Part shown: positions 36,427 to 44,336 of the stretch, piece by piece
How the letters are laid out: the number at the start of each line of letters is the position of its first letter
Position numbering within the stretch: position 1 is the first letter of the stretch
Assembly: GCA_024276075.1 (NCBI GenBank)
Contig: JAJRXX010000017.1
Coordinates: forward strand, 19,186 to 83,185
Origin: Planctomycetota bacterium
GTDB taxonomy: Bacteria; Planctomycetota; Phycisphaerae; Phycisphaerales; Phycisphaeraceae
DNA: 64,000 nucleotides
Direction: 5' to 3'
Translations under genes and position numbers: made by a program
Notes under the pieces: model-generated
The model's database searches: none
Told to the model about the DNA's origin: nothing
Seen by the model: only the letters and a program-made list of their open reading frames with translations

Positions 36427-37740
36427 ATGAGTAAACCCATGAACCAGACCCAGTCCATCCAGTTGCGGACCGATAATCAGACCCTTGACCTGCCCGTGAT
36501 CCTTGGCACCGAAGACGATCGCGGCATCGATATATCCAAGCTCCGTGCGCAGACCGGTTACGTCACCCTCGACGACGGCTTCGCCAACACCGGTGCGTGC
36601 AAATCCGCTATCACCTACATCGACGGCGAGAAGGGCATCCTGCGATACCGCGGATACCCCATCGAGCAGCTCGCCGAGCGGGGCACGTTTATCGAGACGG
36701 CCCTGCTGCTGATCTACGGCGAGCTACCCACAGCCGATCACCTGGAACGGTTCCGAGAATTGCTCACCGCCAAGGAACTCCTGCACGAAGGGCTCTACAA
36801 GCTCTTCGACGGGTTTCCACCCAACGCGCACCCCATGGCCGTCTTGTCAGCCATGATCAACGCCACCAGTTGCTACTACCCCGAGATCACGCAGATGGAG
36901 GACGAGTCGACCTTCGAGATCGCCGCCGCCAGACTTATCAGCAAGGTCCGCACCATGGCGGCCGCCAGCCACAAAAAATCGCTCGGCCAACCGCTCATGT
37001 ACCCCGATCCCGGGCTGCGGTACTGCCAAAACTTCCTGCACATGATGTTCTCATTGCCCAACAAACCCTACGAACCGGACCCTGATATCGTCAACGCCAT
37101 CAACCGCATCCTCATCCTCCACGCCGACCACGAGCAGAACTGCTCGACGAGCACCGTGCGTATGGTCGCTTCCAGCGGCGCCAACCTATTCGCAAGCTGT
37201 GCCGCGGGCGTTTGTGCCCTGTGGGGTCGCCTGCACGGCGGGGCGAACATGGCCGTCATCGAGATGCTCGAGCACATCCACAAGAACAAGATCGACCTGA
37301 AGCAGTACATCGAGCAGGTCAAGGACAAGTCCTCGGGCATCCGCCTGATGGGATTTGGCCACCGTGTCTACAAAAACTTCGACCCCCGCGCACGCATCCT
37401 CAAAGACTCCGCCGACAAGGTCCTGACCAAGCTTAATATCAACGACCCACTGCTGGACCTCGCCCGTCGGCTCGAGGAGGTCGCGCTCGAGGACAGCTAT
37501 TTCAAGGACCGCAACCTCTACCCAAACGTCGACTTCTACAGCGGCATCATCATGCGCACCATTGGCATCCCCGTGAACATGTTCACCGTCATGTTCGCCA
37601 TCGGCCGCATGCCAGGTTGGATCGCCAATTGGAAAGAGGTCCACGACGACACCACCGGCCGCATCAGCCGTCCGCGTCAGGTTTACGTCGGCCCCACCAA
37701 ACGCGACTATGTACCCGTCGAGCAGCGCGCCGCTAAGTAA
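36427..37740 (+). CDS. gltA: Citrate synthase
   Basis: 437 residues from ATG 36427; the frame is open to 36349 but the added leader is unlike the family. N-terminal DLPVILGTEDDRGIDISKL, then GILRYRGYPIEQLAE, catalytic His in LHADHEQNCSTSTVR (His-x-x-x-Asn region), LHGGANMAVIEML, the second catalytic His in GFGHRVYKNFDPRA, and catalytic Asp in YPNVDFYSGI. This is the type II (hexameric, gram-negative-like) length and motif set. It condenses oxaloacetate and acetyl-CoA at the entry of the TCA cycle. It converges with a dus gene, 20 bases between stops. Confidence 0.96.
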   Translation: MSKPMNQTQSIQLRTDNQTLDLPVILGTEDDRGIDISKLRAQTGYVTLDDGFANTGACKSAITYIDGEKGILRYRGYPIEQLAERGTFIETALLLIYGELPTADHLERFRELLTAKELLHEGLYKLFDGFPPNAHPMAVLSAMINATSCYYPEITQMEDESTFEIAAARLISKVRTMAAASHKKSLGQPLMYPDPGLRYCQNFLHMMFSLPNKPYEPDPDIVNAINRILILHADHEQNCSTSTVRMVASSGANLFASCAAGVCALWGRLHGGANMAVIEMLEHIHKNKIDLKQYIEQVKDKSSGIRLMGFGHRVYKNFDPRARILKDSADKVLTKLNINDPLLDLARRLEEVALEDSYFKDRNLYPNVDFYSGIIMRTIGIPVNMFTVMFAIGRMPGWIANWKEVHDDTTGRISRPRQVYVGPTKRDYVPVEQRAAK

Positions 37741-37760
37741 CACGTTTTTCGGATGCCGTG

Positions 37761-38807
37761 TCACACCGCAGCGACGGCGATCTCGGAGCCGACCGACTTG
37801 ATCTGCTCAATCCCCGTAGCCATGTAGTCGTGGAATTGGGCCGCCGATTGCACCGTTTGGATACCGCGTCGTAGTCCCGGCCAGGGCTGAAGACCCGGCG
37901 AGTACCAGCTTATACGTTGTCGGATCATCCTCAGCGCCGTTTCCTCACCACGCAGACGGCACAGCGTATCGAAGTGATCGATCATGACTTCTGCTTTTTC
38001 GGCATGTGTCAGAGGGGTCGGTAATTCGCCCGTCGCTAGGTAATACGCTGTGTCTCGCAACAGCCACGGTTGTTTGAGTGCACCTCGTCCGATCATCACG
38101 CCTCGGCATCCCGTGACGTCGAGCATCCGCTTCGCGTCCTGGGGTGATTTGATATCGCCGTTACCGATCACCGGCACACCGGGATGGTGTTTCATCGCCT
38201 CGACCACGCGTGCGATCCCGTCGAGCCTGCACGACCCGCGAAACTTTTGCTCCGTCGTACGCCCGTGCACCGTGATCGCTGCGATCCCTACGTCCGCCAG
38301 CGCCGGCGCCAAGCTCGGGCCAACGATTGACCGGTCGTCCCACCCCAGCCTAATTTTCGCCGTCACCGGGACATCGACTGCTTCCACCACCCGTTTCGCC
38401 AGCAGGACCGTCGAGGCCGGGTCGCACAGCAGCTTCGAGCCGCCGTTTTTTTTCGTCACCTTGTCGACCGGACAGCCCATGTTGATGTCCACCACGCAGG
38501 CTCCATGTTCCACCGCCCATTGCGCCGCTTGCGCCAGGATGTCCGGGTCCGTGCCGTAGAGCTGCATGCACAGCGGCTGGTCCTGGTCGCACGTCGCCGC
38601 CAGCCACATCGACTTCCTGTTTTCGTTCAACACCGCTTGCGGGCACAGCAGGTCCGTGCACGCCAAGCCCACACCCGCCACGCACCGAGTCTCCGGGATC
38701 GGGGTTGTGATCTTGCGCACCACAAGCCGAAACGCCAAGTCACAGTAACCGGCGATCGGGGCGAGCAGCACGTTGGAAGACAGCCTGACGGGGCCGATCT
38801 GCAGCAT
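37761..38807 (-). CDS. tRNA-dihydrouridine synthase (DusB-like)
   Basis: 348 residues. FMN-dependent TIM barrel: LLAPIAGYCDLAFR, catalytic Cys in DINMGCPVDKVTKKNGGSKLL, VTAKIRLGWDD, ITVHGRTTEQKFRG, GNGDIKSPQDA and MIGRGALKQPWLL are all present and ordered as in DusB/Nifr3 proteins. It reduces specific uridines in the tRNA D-loop. A family A/B nested repeat begins 10 bases upstream of the start codon, so its own ribosome site is weak (TAAG) and transcription must cross or begin in the repeat. Confidence 0.93.
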   Translation of the reverse strand: MLQIGPVRLSSNVLLAPIAGYCDLAFRLVVRKITTPIPETRCVAGVGLACTDLLCPQAVLNENRKSMWLAATCDQDQPLCMQLYGTDPDILAQAAQWAVEHGACVVDINMGCPVDKVTKKNGGSKLLCDPASTVLLAKRVVEAVDVPVTAKIRLGWDDRSIVGPSLAPALADVGIAAITVHGRTTEQKFRGSCRLDGIARVVEAMKHHPGVPVIGNGDIKSPQDAKRMLDVTGCRGVMIGRGALKQPWLLRDTAYYLATGELPTPLTHAEKAEVMIDHFDTLCRLRGEETALRMIRQRISWYSPGLQPWPGLRRGIQTVQSAAQFHDYMATGIEQIKSVGSEIAVAAV

Positions 38808-38817
38808 GATCTTACTT

Positions 38818-39045
38818 TAGAGCAACGGGCGTAATTAGAGCAACTTGCGTAATTATTCTCCATCTCCCCAAGAAGAAGGCAGGTCAATGACCTGCCCTAC
38901 TCCAGAACTGACATGGCGATTATTTATGCAAGGTGCTCTAATCTCCATTGACCGGGTGGCACGGCTTGCTTGCAAGCCGTGAAATACAGATGTCTGTTGC
39001 ACCTATGATCCAACAAGACGGCAAATATTGACGCCAGTTGCTCTA
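38818..39045. repeat. Family A element, copy 4, interrupted by a family B element
   Basis: The A copy starts GAGCAACGGGCGTAAT, is broken at TA 38836-38837 by a family B copy, and resumes at 38941 with ATCTCCATTGACCGGGTGGC, ending GACGCCAGTTGCTC. Removing B and one TA restores the sequence GTAATTAATCTCC seen in intact copies. Confidence 0.9.
38836..38940. repeat. Family B TA-flanked palindromic element, copy 1 (nested in A)
   Basis: About 101 bases between TA dinucleotides: ends GAGCAACTTGCGTAATTAT and the inverted ATTATTTATGCAAGGTGCTC, centre GGCAGGTCAATGACCTGCC. It appears identical by eye to copies at 45637 and 51241, suggesting recent movement. Confidence 0.9.
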
Positions 39046-39071
39046 GTAAAAAATTTCAACACAGCCATACT

Positions 39072-39109
39072 CAAAATAAAAAGACCCAGAGACGTTTGTC
39101 CCTGGGTCT
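39072..39109 (-). terminator. Rho-independent terminator of the 39179 gene
   Basis: Read on the minus strand, AGACCCAGGGA, a short loop and TCTCTGGGTCT form a stem followed by TTTTATTTT. It lies about 70 bases beyond the stop of the exported protein gene. Confidence 0.8.
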
Positions 39110-39178
39110 GGATTGATTATGCCGTTGAATTTTTCGGGCCACGGCAAAGGGTAGCCCCAACCGCGGCCAGAGCGCGTA

Positions 39179-39805
39179 TTACCAGTCGCTGTCGGTGGTC
39201 TCCAAACTATCGCGCAACTCGAAGTCGTCAAAGATGATCGACTCCGTGTACTGCCCCTCGCTGCTGGTGAAGTCCATGCCGATCATGGTTACGTTCGTGA
39301 TCACGTCGGCATAGCTGCGTGACCCGTCGGCTAGCACCATGTCAGCCGGGTCGATGCTAAACGTAAAGTGTTGCATCTTGTTTGTCAGGTTTTGGCCCAC
39401 CGCGCCGATGTACGTCGTGTCGCCGTCGCTGACAGCGATTTTCACGCGGGTGTTGGTCGAGCCGTTGTCCGAGCGGATCTTGAAGCTCGCCGCAGCGAAG
39501 TCGTTCAGGTCTTTCGCCTCATTGAATACTTTGCGGATCGCCCCAAACCGGTTTGGCCAAAACGCGCCGTACTCAGCGCTGCGTCGGCCAGAGATCACCT
39601 TTCCGTCCGTGCCCGTCGCCACGACGTTGTCGTTCGTCGCGTGGCCGAATCGTCGCCAAGGCTTCGAGTCCCAGCTCTTGCCGATGATCTGACCAGACTT
39701 GTAACTCTCGAAGTTGTCGATCGTCTGGTCGGCTTGTACCGCAGAACCGAGCACGCCGATCAAACCTATTGCCAGAACAGCCAGTGACGTGTGAAAGGAT
39801 TTCAT
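39179..39805 (-). CDS. Exported protein of unknown function (beta-sandwich, carbohydrate-binding-like)
   Basis: 208 residues from ATG 39805, supported by GGAGG shortly upstream; the longer frame to 39865 lacks such a site. Signal peptide 1-25 (SLAVLAIGLIGVLGSAVQA). The body begins DNFESYKSGQIIGKSWDSKPW and contains alternating strands (FKIRSDNGSTNTRVKIAVSD, FTFSIDPADM, VTMIGMDFTS) ending IIFDDFELRDS. This start-and-end pattern (IDNFESY ... FDDFEL) is typical of jelly-roll domains in planctomycete exported proteins. No PEP-CTERM tail. It has its own terminator. Function unknown. Confidence 0.8.
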   Translation of the reverse strand: MKSFHTSLAVLAIGLIGVLGSAVQADQTIDNFESYKSGQIIGKSWDSKPWRRFGHATNDNVVATGTDGKVISGRRSAEYGAFWPNRFGAIRKVFNEAKDLNDFAAASFKIRSDNGSTNTRVKIAVSDGDTTYIGAVGQNLTNKMQHFTFSIDPADMVLADGSRSYADVITNVTMIGMDFTSSEGQYTESIIFDDFELRDSLETTDSDW

Positions 39806-39865
39806 TTGTGATTGCCTCCAAGAAAAGTTCATATGAATTGCACCGTTGTTTATATGCCTAACCAA

Positions 39866-40195
39866 TTGCAGATGGTTACATGACCGAGTCTGAAAAATTT
39901 AGATCAAACAAACACCCACTAAAACGATAGGACATTCTAGGTCATCTTACCCATTGCCCAGGAGAAACTCAACCTGATTTTGGCATCAACTCAATCGCCT
40001 GGGCTTAGTTAGGCGCTTTAGGCCTACAAAATGCTTGGGTGATACTCGACCATCGGGGCATAGATTTTACTGCCTCTACCGGCTTGGGACCCCACCGGGA
40101 CGACACTGAGGCTCGCTTTTTGCCGATCCTAGGTTCATCAGGGTCTTACACAGTGACCAGCGGGTTATAGGACACCGCTGGGAGGGGTTTTGACA
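39866..40195. promoter_or_regulatory. Divergent intergenic region
   Basis: About 330 bases between two divergent exported-protein genes. It should contain both promoters. No palindromic element of families A-D is present, unlike most gaps here. The rightward gene is preceded by GGGAGGGG at 40180-40187. Confidence 0.4.
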
Positions 40196-42118
40196 GTGGT
40201 TCAGTACAGGCGGTTAGCGGTGGGCCTCGTGGGTGCCATGGTGATGCTCACCACAGCGTGCCTGACCACACTTAGCCTCAGTTGCGCTGACCAGCAAAAC
40301 GCTCGTGCCGCCATCGAGCAGCGGTTCTCAGCACTGACGGTACTCGATCCCAACATGATTATCGGTGAGCACCAGCGAAGCAGCCTGATCGATTTTTGTC
40401 AGCAATACAACATCAACAGGCTTTTGGTCCGTGTTGAGTCCGCTTCGTCCGACCAGCAAGGCCACCAGCCCACCATTGACCACGCCCAGGACCTCGCCAA
40501 GCTCATCGCCCAAGCCAGAAAAAAACGGATCGCCGTCGAAGCGCTGATCGGGTCGCCGGGCATGGCGCTAGAAGAAAACCGCGAACAGACGCTGACGCTC
40601 CTTGAGGGGATCGTCGTGTTCAACCGCACCCTGCCGACGGACGGGAGGCTCTTGGGGGTGCACCTCGACATATCGCCGCACCTGCTCCCGAGCTGGGATC
40701 AGCCGTCGAGGCGACGAGAAATCATGCGCCAGTATGTCGAAATGCTCGAAATCTTTAGAACACATCTAAAGCAAAACAGCCCCCGCCTGACCCTCGCCGC
40801 GACCATGCCGTCCTGGTACGACGAAAAGGTCGCCCACGAAGACAACTGCACCGTGGACTACTTTGGCCAGCACCGCAACCTTCACAAATATATCCAGGAC
40901 CTGACCGATTACGTCGTCGTGCTGTGCGACCGTCCGCGGGAGGGCGACACGCTGGGGATCACCGATCGCGTCGCCTCGGAGCTTAGTTACGCTCAGTGGA
41001 TCGGAAAGTCCCTGTGGGTCGGCTTCAAGACACAGAAAAACCCGCGATACCCACGGACGACCTTTTATGGCCGACCCGCACGCGAGTTTTGGCTACAACG
41101 CAAACAGGTCGAGCTTACCCTCAAGCACGAGACCAGCTTCGGGGGCGCGGTGGTCAGCGATTACAGCTCGTTCAGGCAGTTGCTCGCACAACAGAACAAC
41201 CCAGCACAGCAAAAGTCCATTTTGGCAACACGCGTCTTCGGCATGTGGGTCTGGCGCGACAAGTGGTTCCGCACCGAGCAGGCGCAAGACGAGGTCCTGG
41301 CATTCTGCGAAGCGTATGGCATAGATATGCTGCCGGTGCAGGTCCCCATCGACAGGTCCTCGATCAAGCGGGGCCGACCCCAACTGCTCTACGCCGATCA
41401 GTTGCGGCGTTTCATACAAAAGGCCAACAGCAAAGGCATTCAAATCGAGATGCTCGACGGCGCGCCCGAGATGGCGCTGGCACAAAACAGACAGGTCACG
41501 CTCGCCGTACTCGACGCGATATTCGCGTTTAACAAGACCCTCCCAGCCAATACCAGGATCGCGGGAATCCACTACGACATCGAGCCCTACCTGCTACCGC
41601 AGTGGGACACCCCCCAACGCCGCGAAATCATGCGGCAAAACCTCGACCTCTACGAAGCTGTAGCACTAAAAATTAAACTCGACGCACCCTGGATGACACT
41701 CTCAGCGAGCATCCCGTTCTGGTACGACCAGAAGATCGCCCCCGACGACAACTGCACACTCGAGTACAACGGCCAGAGCAAGAATTTTCACGAGCACATC
41801 CAGGATATGACCGACTACGTCGCGATCATGTCGTACCGCCGCCAGGCGCTGGGAGACGACTCGATCGCACAGCACATCGAGGTCGAGCGCGCCTATGCCG
41901 AGTGGGTTGGCAAGTACGTCTGTGCCGGGCTCGAGACGCTCAAGATTCCTGGTCGACCCGAGGTTTCGTTCCACGGCCTGCCTCCCTCGGAGTTCTGGTT
42001 CCAGAAGCAGAAGCTAGAGCAGGCACTAAGCAAACGCGGCGGCTTCGGCGGCGTCATCGTCCATAGCTACGAGACGTTTGCCCCGTACCTCGTCGGCAGC
42101 AACGCCAGCACCAATTAA
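40196..42118 (+). CDS. Exported tandem-repeat protein, TIM-barrel-like, unknown function
   Basis: 640 residues from GTG 40196, eight bases after GGGAGGGG (TTG 40190 is too close). Signal-like N-terminus (VGLVGAMVMLTTACLTTLSLSC). The rest is two homologous halves of about 300 residues (about 40-340 and 345-635) sharing RRREIMRQ/QRREIMRQ, SWYDEKVAHEDNCTVDY/FWYDQKIAPDDNCTLEY and REFWLQRKQVE/SEFWFQKQKLE. The second half has GIHYDIEPYLLPQWD (Asp461, Glu463), reminiscent of D-x-E catalytic strands in glycosidase barrels; the first half reads GVHLDISPHLLPSWD (Asp158, Ser160), so it has lost the acid. Possible glycoside hydrolase; unproven. A palindromic repeat begins at its stop. Confidence 0.75.
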   Translation: MVQYRRLAVGLVGAMVMLTTACLTTLSLSCADQQNARAAIEQRFSALTVLDPNMIIGEHQRSSLIDFCQQYNINRLLVRVESASSDQQGHQPTIDHAQDLAKLIAQARKKRIAVEALIGSPGMALEENREQTLTLLEGIVVFNRTLPTDGRLLGVHLDISPHLLPSWDQPSRRREIMRQYVEMLEIFRTHLKQNSPRLTLAATMPSWYDEKVAHEDNCTVDYFGQHRNLHKYIQDLTDYVVVLCDRPREGDTLGITDRVASELSYAQWIGKSLWVGFKTQKNPRYPRTTFYGRPAREFWLQRKQVELTLKHETSFGGAVVSDYSSFRQLLAQQNNPAQQKSILATRVFGMWVWRDKWFRTEQAQDEVLAFCEAYGIDMLPVQVPIDRSSIKRGRPQLLYADQLRRFIQKANSKGIQIEMLDGAPEMALAQNRQVTLAVLDAIFAFNKTLPANTRIAGIHYDIEPYLLPQWDTPQRREIMRQNLDLYEAVALKIKLDAPWMTLSASIPFWYDQKIAPDDNCTLEYNGQSKNFHEHIQDMTDYVAIMSYRRQALGDDSIAQHIEVERAYAEWVGKYVCAGLETLKIPGRPEVSFHGLPPSEFWFQKQKLEQALSKRGGFGGVIVHSYETFAPYLVGSNASTN

Positions 42119-42258
42119 CTGGGAATCATCCCAAAACCTCCGCTGGGGGGGGAATCGGGTGCCACTGGCTGCTTGTCAGCCAGTGTAAATGACGAAAGTT
42201 TACACCGGTGAATCAGTTGTTGGTGGTCTATTGTTTGGGTTTTGGGAGGGGTTCTAAA
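42118..42258. repeat. Palindromic element of a further type at the 3' end of the tandem-repeat gene
   Basis: Inverted ends ATCATCCCAAAACC (near 42125) and GGTTTTGGGAGG (near 42238). Inside, a hairpin CACTGGCTG/CAGCCAGTG preceded by GGGTGC and followed by TAAATGACG has the same layout as the central hairpin of family A (GGGTGGCACGGC..., ...GTGAAATACAG). Confidence 0.55.
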
Positions 42259-42313
42259 CGCCTACGTTCTATCGTTCATTTAGATTTGAGGGCTTGATGT
42301 GTGTCGTGATTAT

Positions 42314-43816
42314 TTATGACGCCGCCCTTAGGCCCACCACGAGATCGCCAAAGTACTTCTTCGCCTCGCCCACGAGGTAGAAGCTGCCCGCCACGACGAT
42401 CAGGTCCTCTCGGCTCACCGCGCGCGACGCCAATCGCAGCGCCTCGGTCAGGTTCGGCGCGGTTTGCATCATCTTGCCCGACAACTCAGCAAACTCACTC
42501 GCTAGATCAGCAGGCTCCATTGCCCGGGGATTCGCTTTGGCACGGGTGAAGATCACCTTGTCAGCTCCCAGAGAAACCTGCTTGAGCATGCCGTGGTAGT
42601 CCTTGTCCTGGCCGCACCCGAAGATCAGCACCAGCGAGTCGTAAGCGATGAACGCGCCCAGCGAACGGATCAGCGCCTGGATCGACGTGGCGTTGTGAGC
42701 GCCGTCGACCAAGACCTTTGGCTTGTCGCAGACCTGCTCCATTCGGCCGGCCAGAGTCGTCTGGGTTAGACCATGCGTGACTTGTTCGTCTGAGATGTTA
42801 AACCCGCTGCCTTTGAGCTTGTCGAGGATAGCCAGCGCCAGGCCGCAGTTGTGCGCCTGGTGCTCGCCACGCAGCGGCACCGCCAAATGCTCCCACCGGC
42901 TCGTGGACGTCGTGAGACACACGCGTGTGTGTGGGCCAAGCTCTCGGCTGGCTTCAAAACGGTAGCTGAATTCCAGCTCCGTGCCTACGTACTCCAGTGT
43001 CGTACCCGTTTCCTGAGCGATGAGGTTCAGCGCCTCACCGGTCGCGGGGTTTTGCGCCACGCTTACCGCGGGGATGCTCTTCTTGAAGATGCCCGCTTTT
43101 TCCGTGGCGATCGTGGCAAGGTCGTTGCCCAGCACATTCGTGTGATCGATGCTGATATGCGTGATGCCACACACCAATGGCGTAACCACGCTCGTCGCGT
43201 CGAGCCGTCCGCCCAGCCCCGTCTCGAGCACCGCGATGTCAACCGCTTCATTCGCGAAGTAGCGCAGCGCCGTCGCCGTCAGAATTTCAAAATACGTCAA
43301 GCCCTGGTTGCCGCCCAGCGTCTTTTCGTACGCAGCGATCTGCTTAAAACTCTCGATCATGTCGGATTGGCTGATGACCTGTCCGTTGATCGAGACCCGC
43401 TCACGCACGTCGACCAGGTGCGGGCTGCTGTACAACCCCACCGCGTAGCCGCTGGCTCGGAGCATGCTCGAAACCATTGCACAGGTCGAACCTTTGCCCT
43501 TGGTGCCCGCCACATGCACAAATTTAATCTGCTGATGCGGGTTCCCCAGCTTCCCTAAGAGCTTCCTCATCCGATCCAGATTAAACGTTCGGGTATTGTA
43601 CGGCACCACCCGCATTACTTCATGGTTGATATGCGAGTTGAGCCATCTCAATGCACTGTTGTAAGTCGTTATTGTAATGCCGCTTAAATTCGGCGAAGCC
43701 TTTTTTGTGGCCGGGGATTTGCCGTTTCCTTTGGCGGATTGACGGGTTGAAGCCGTTCCTGAAGCGGTACGGCTGGATCGACGCTTGGTTTTAGATGTGG
43801 CAGTAGATGTGACCAT
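42314..43816 (-). CDS. folC: Bifunctional folylpolyglutamate/dihydrofolate synthase
   Basis: 500 residues. A basic Ser/Thr/Lys-rich leader (1-45, TSKTKRRSSRTASGTA) is an addition to the usual length of about 430. Mur-ligase fold: P-loop VAGTKGKGSTCAMVSS, SSPHLVDVRERVSINGQ, FEILTATALRYF, ETGLGGRLDATSVV, HISIDHTNVLGNDLATIATEKAGI, and C-terminal VLVDGAHNATSIQAL and IFGCGQDKDYHGML. It adds glutamates to folates and may also make dihydrofolate from dihydropteroate. Single gene. The basic leader might bind nucleic acid or be disordered; its role is unknown. Confidence 0.95.
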   Translation of the reverse strand: MVTSTATSKTKRRSSRTASGTASTRQSAKGNGKSPATKKASPNLSGITITTYNSALRWLNSHINHEVMRVVPYNTRTFNLDRMRKLLGKLGNPHQQIKFVHVAGTKGKGSTCAMVSSMLRASGYAVGLYSSPHLVDVRERVSINGQVISQSDMIESFKQIAAYEKTLGGNQGLTYFEILTATALRYFANEAVDIAVLETGLGGRLDATSVVTPLVCGITHISIDHTNVLGNDLATIATEKAGIFKKSIPAVSVAQNPATGEALNLIAQETGTTLEYVGTELEFSYRFEASRELGPHTRVCLTTSTSRWEHLAVPLRGEHQAHNCGLALAILDKLKGSGFNISDEQVTHGLTQTTLAGRMEQVCDKPKVLVDGAHNATSIQALIRSLGAFIAYDSLVLIFGCGQDKDYHGMLKQVSLGADKVIFTRAKANPRAMEPADLASEFAELSGKMMQTAPNLTEALRLASRAVSREDLIVVAGSFYLVGEAKKYFGDLVVGLRAAS

Positions 43817-44336
43817 AGGGCGAGAGTTTAGCAGGGGTGGGCTTAAACGTCAAATTTTTACATGTAAATCGTGTTATAACTTGTAGTTATTCTAATTTTT
43901 CAAGCCTTCCGATCGCACGGATCGTCTTCTATTACAAACCATTAACCGTTTCGTAATACGTCACAGCTATGCCCAATGTTTATGGATTTTGCGATTCTTT
44001 GATTATAACGCCCAATCAGCGCCGTTGGCCTAGCCAGGGTGTCGCACGACGTTAGAGCAGATGGCGTAACTAGCGCATTTTCGTTTTTGATCGCAACAGA
44101 TTCTCACAACGATCTCGCGACCGGTCAGCGTGGCGGGGCTACGCTCACTGCGCCCAGCCACGCACAACGATAAACCAGATCAAACTATACTGACAGATAG
44201 ATACAAGGGAGCGGGCCCACATGAAAGAGAGTATCGATCGTCAAGCCGTACTGCCGTACACGAAACTGAAAAATGCTCTAGCCGACAGTTTTAATATAGT
44301 GTCAAAGTGTTAATTCAACTGGGGCACAGGATTCTG
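43817..44336. other. Intergenic region with AT-rich part and repeat elements
   Basis: 43817-44040 is AT-rich and should include the folC promoter. At 44052-44070 is an 18-base stub of a family A left end (TAGAGCAGATGGCGTAAC), directly followed by a family C element (44071-44280). The adaptor gene start lies 56 bases beyond. No gene seen. Confidence 0.6.
44071..44280. repeat. Family C element, long-ended subtype with an internal expansion
   Basis: Ends (TA)GCGCATTTTCGTTTTTGATC and CGAAACTGAAAAATGCTC(TA) match the copy at 29013, but about 80 additional bases (CGGTCAGCGTGGCGGGGCTA and following, near 44123) occupy the middle. It was inserted at a TA inside a family A remnant. Confidence 0.7.
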
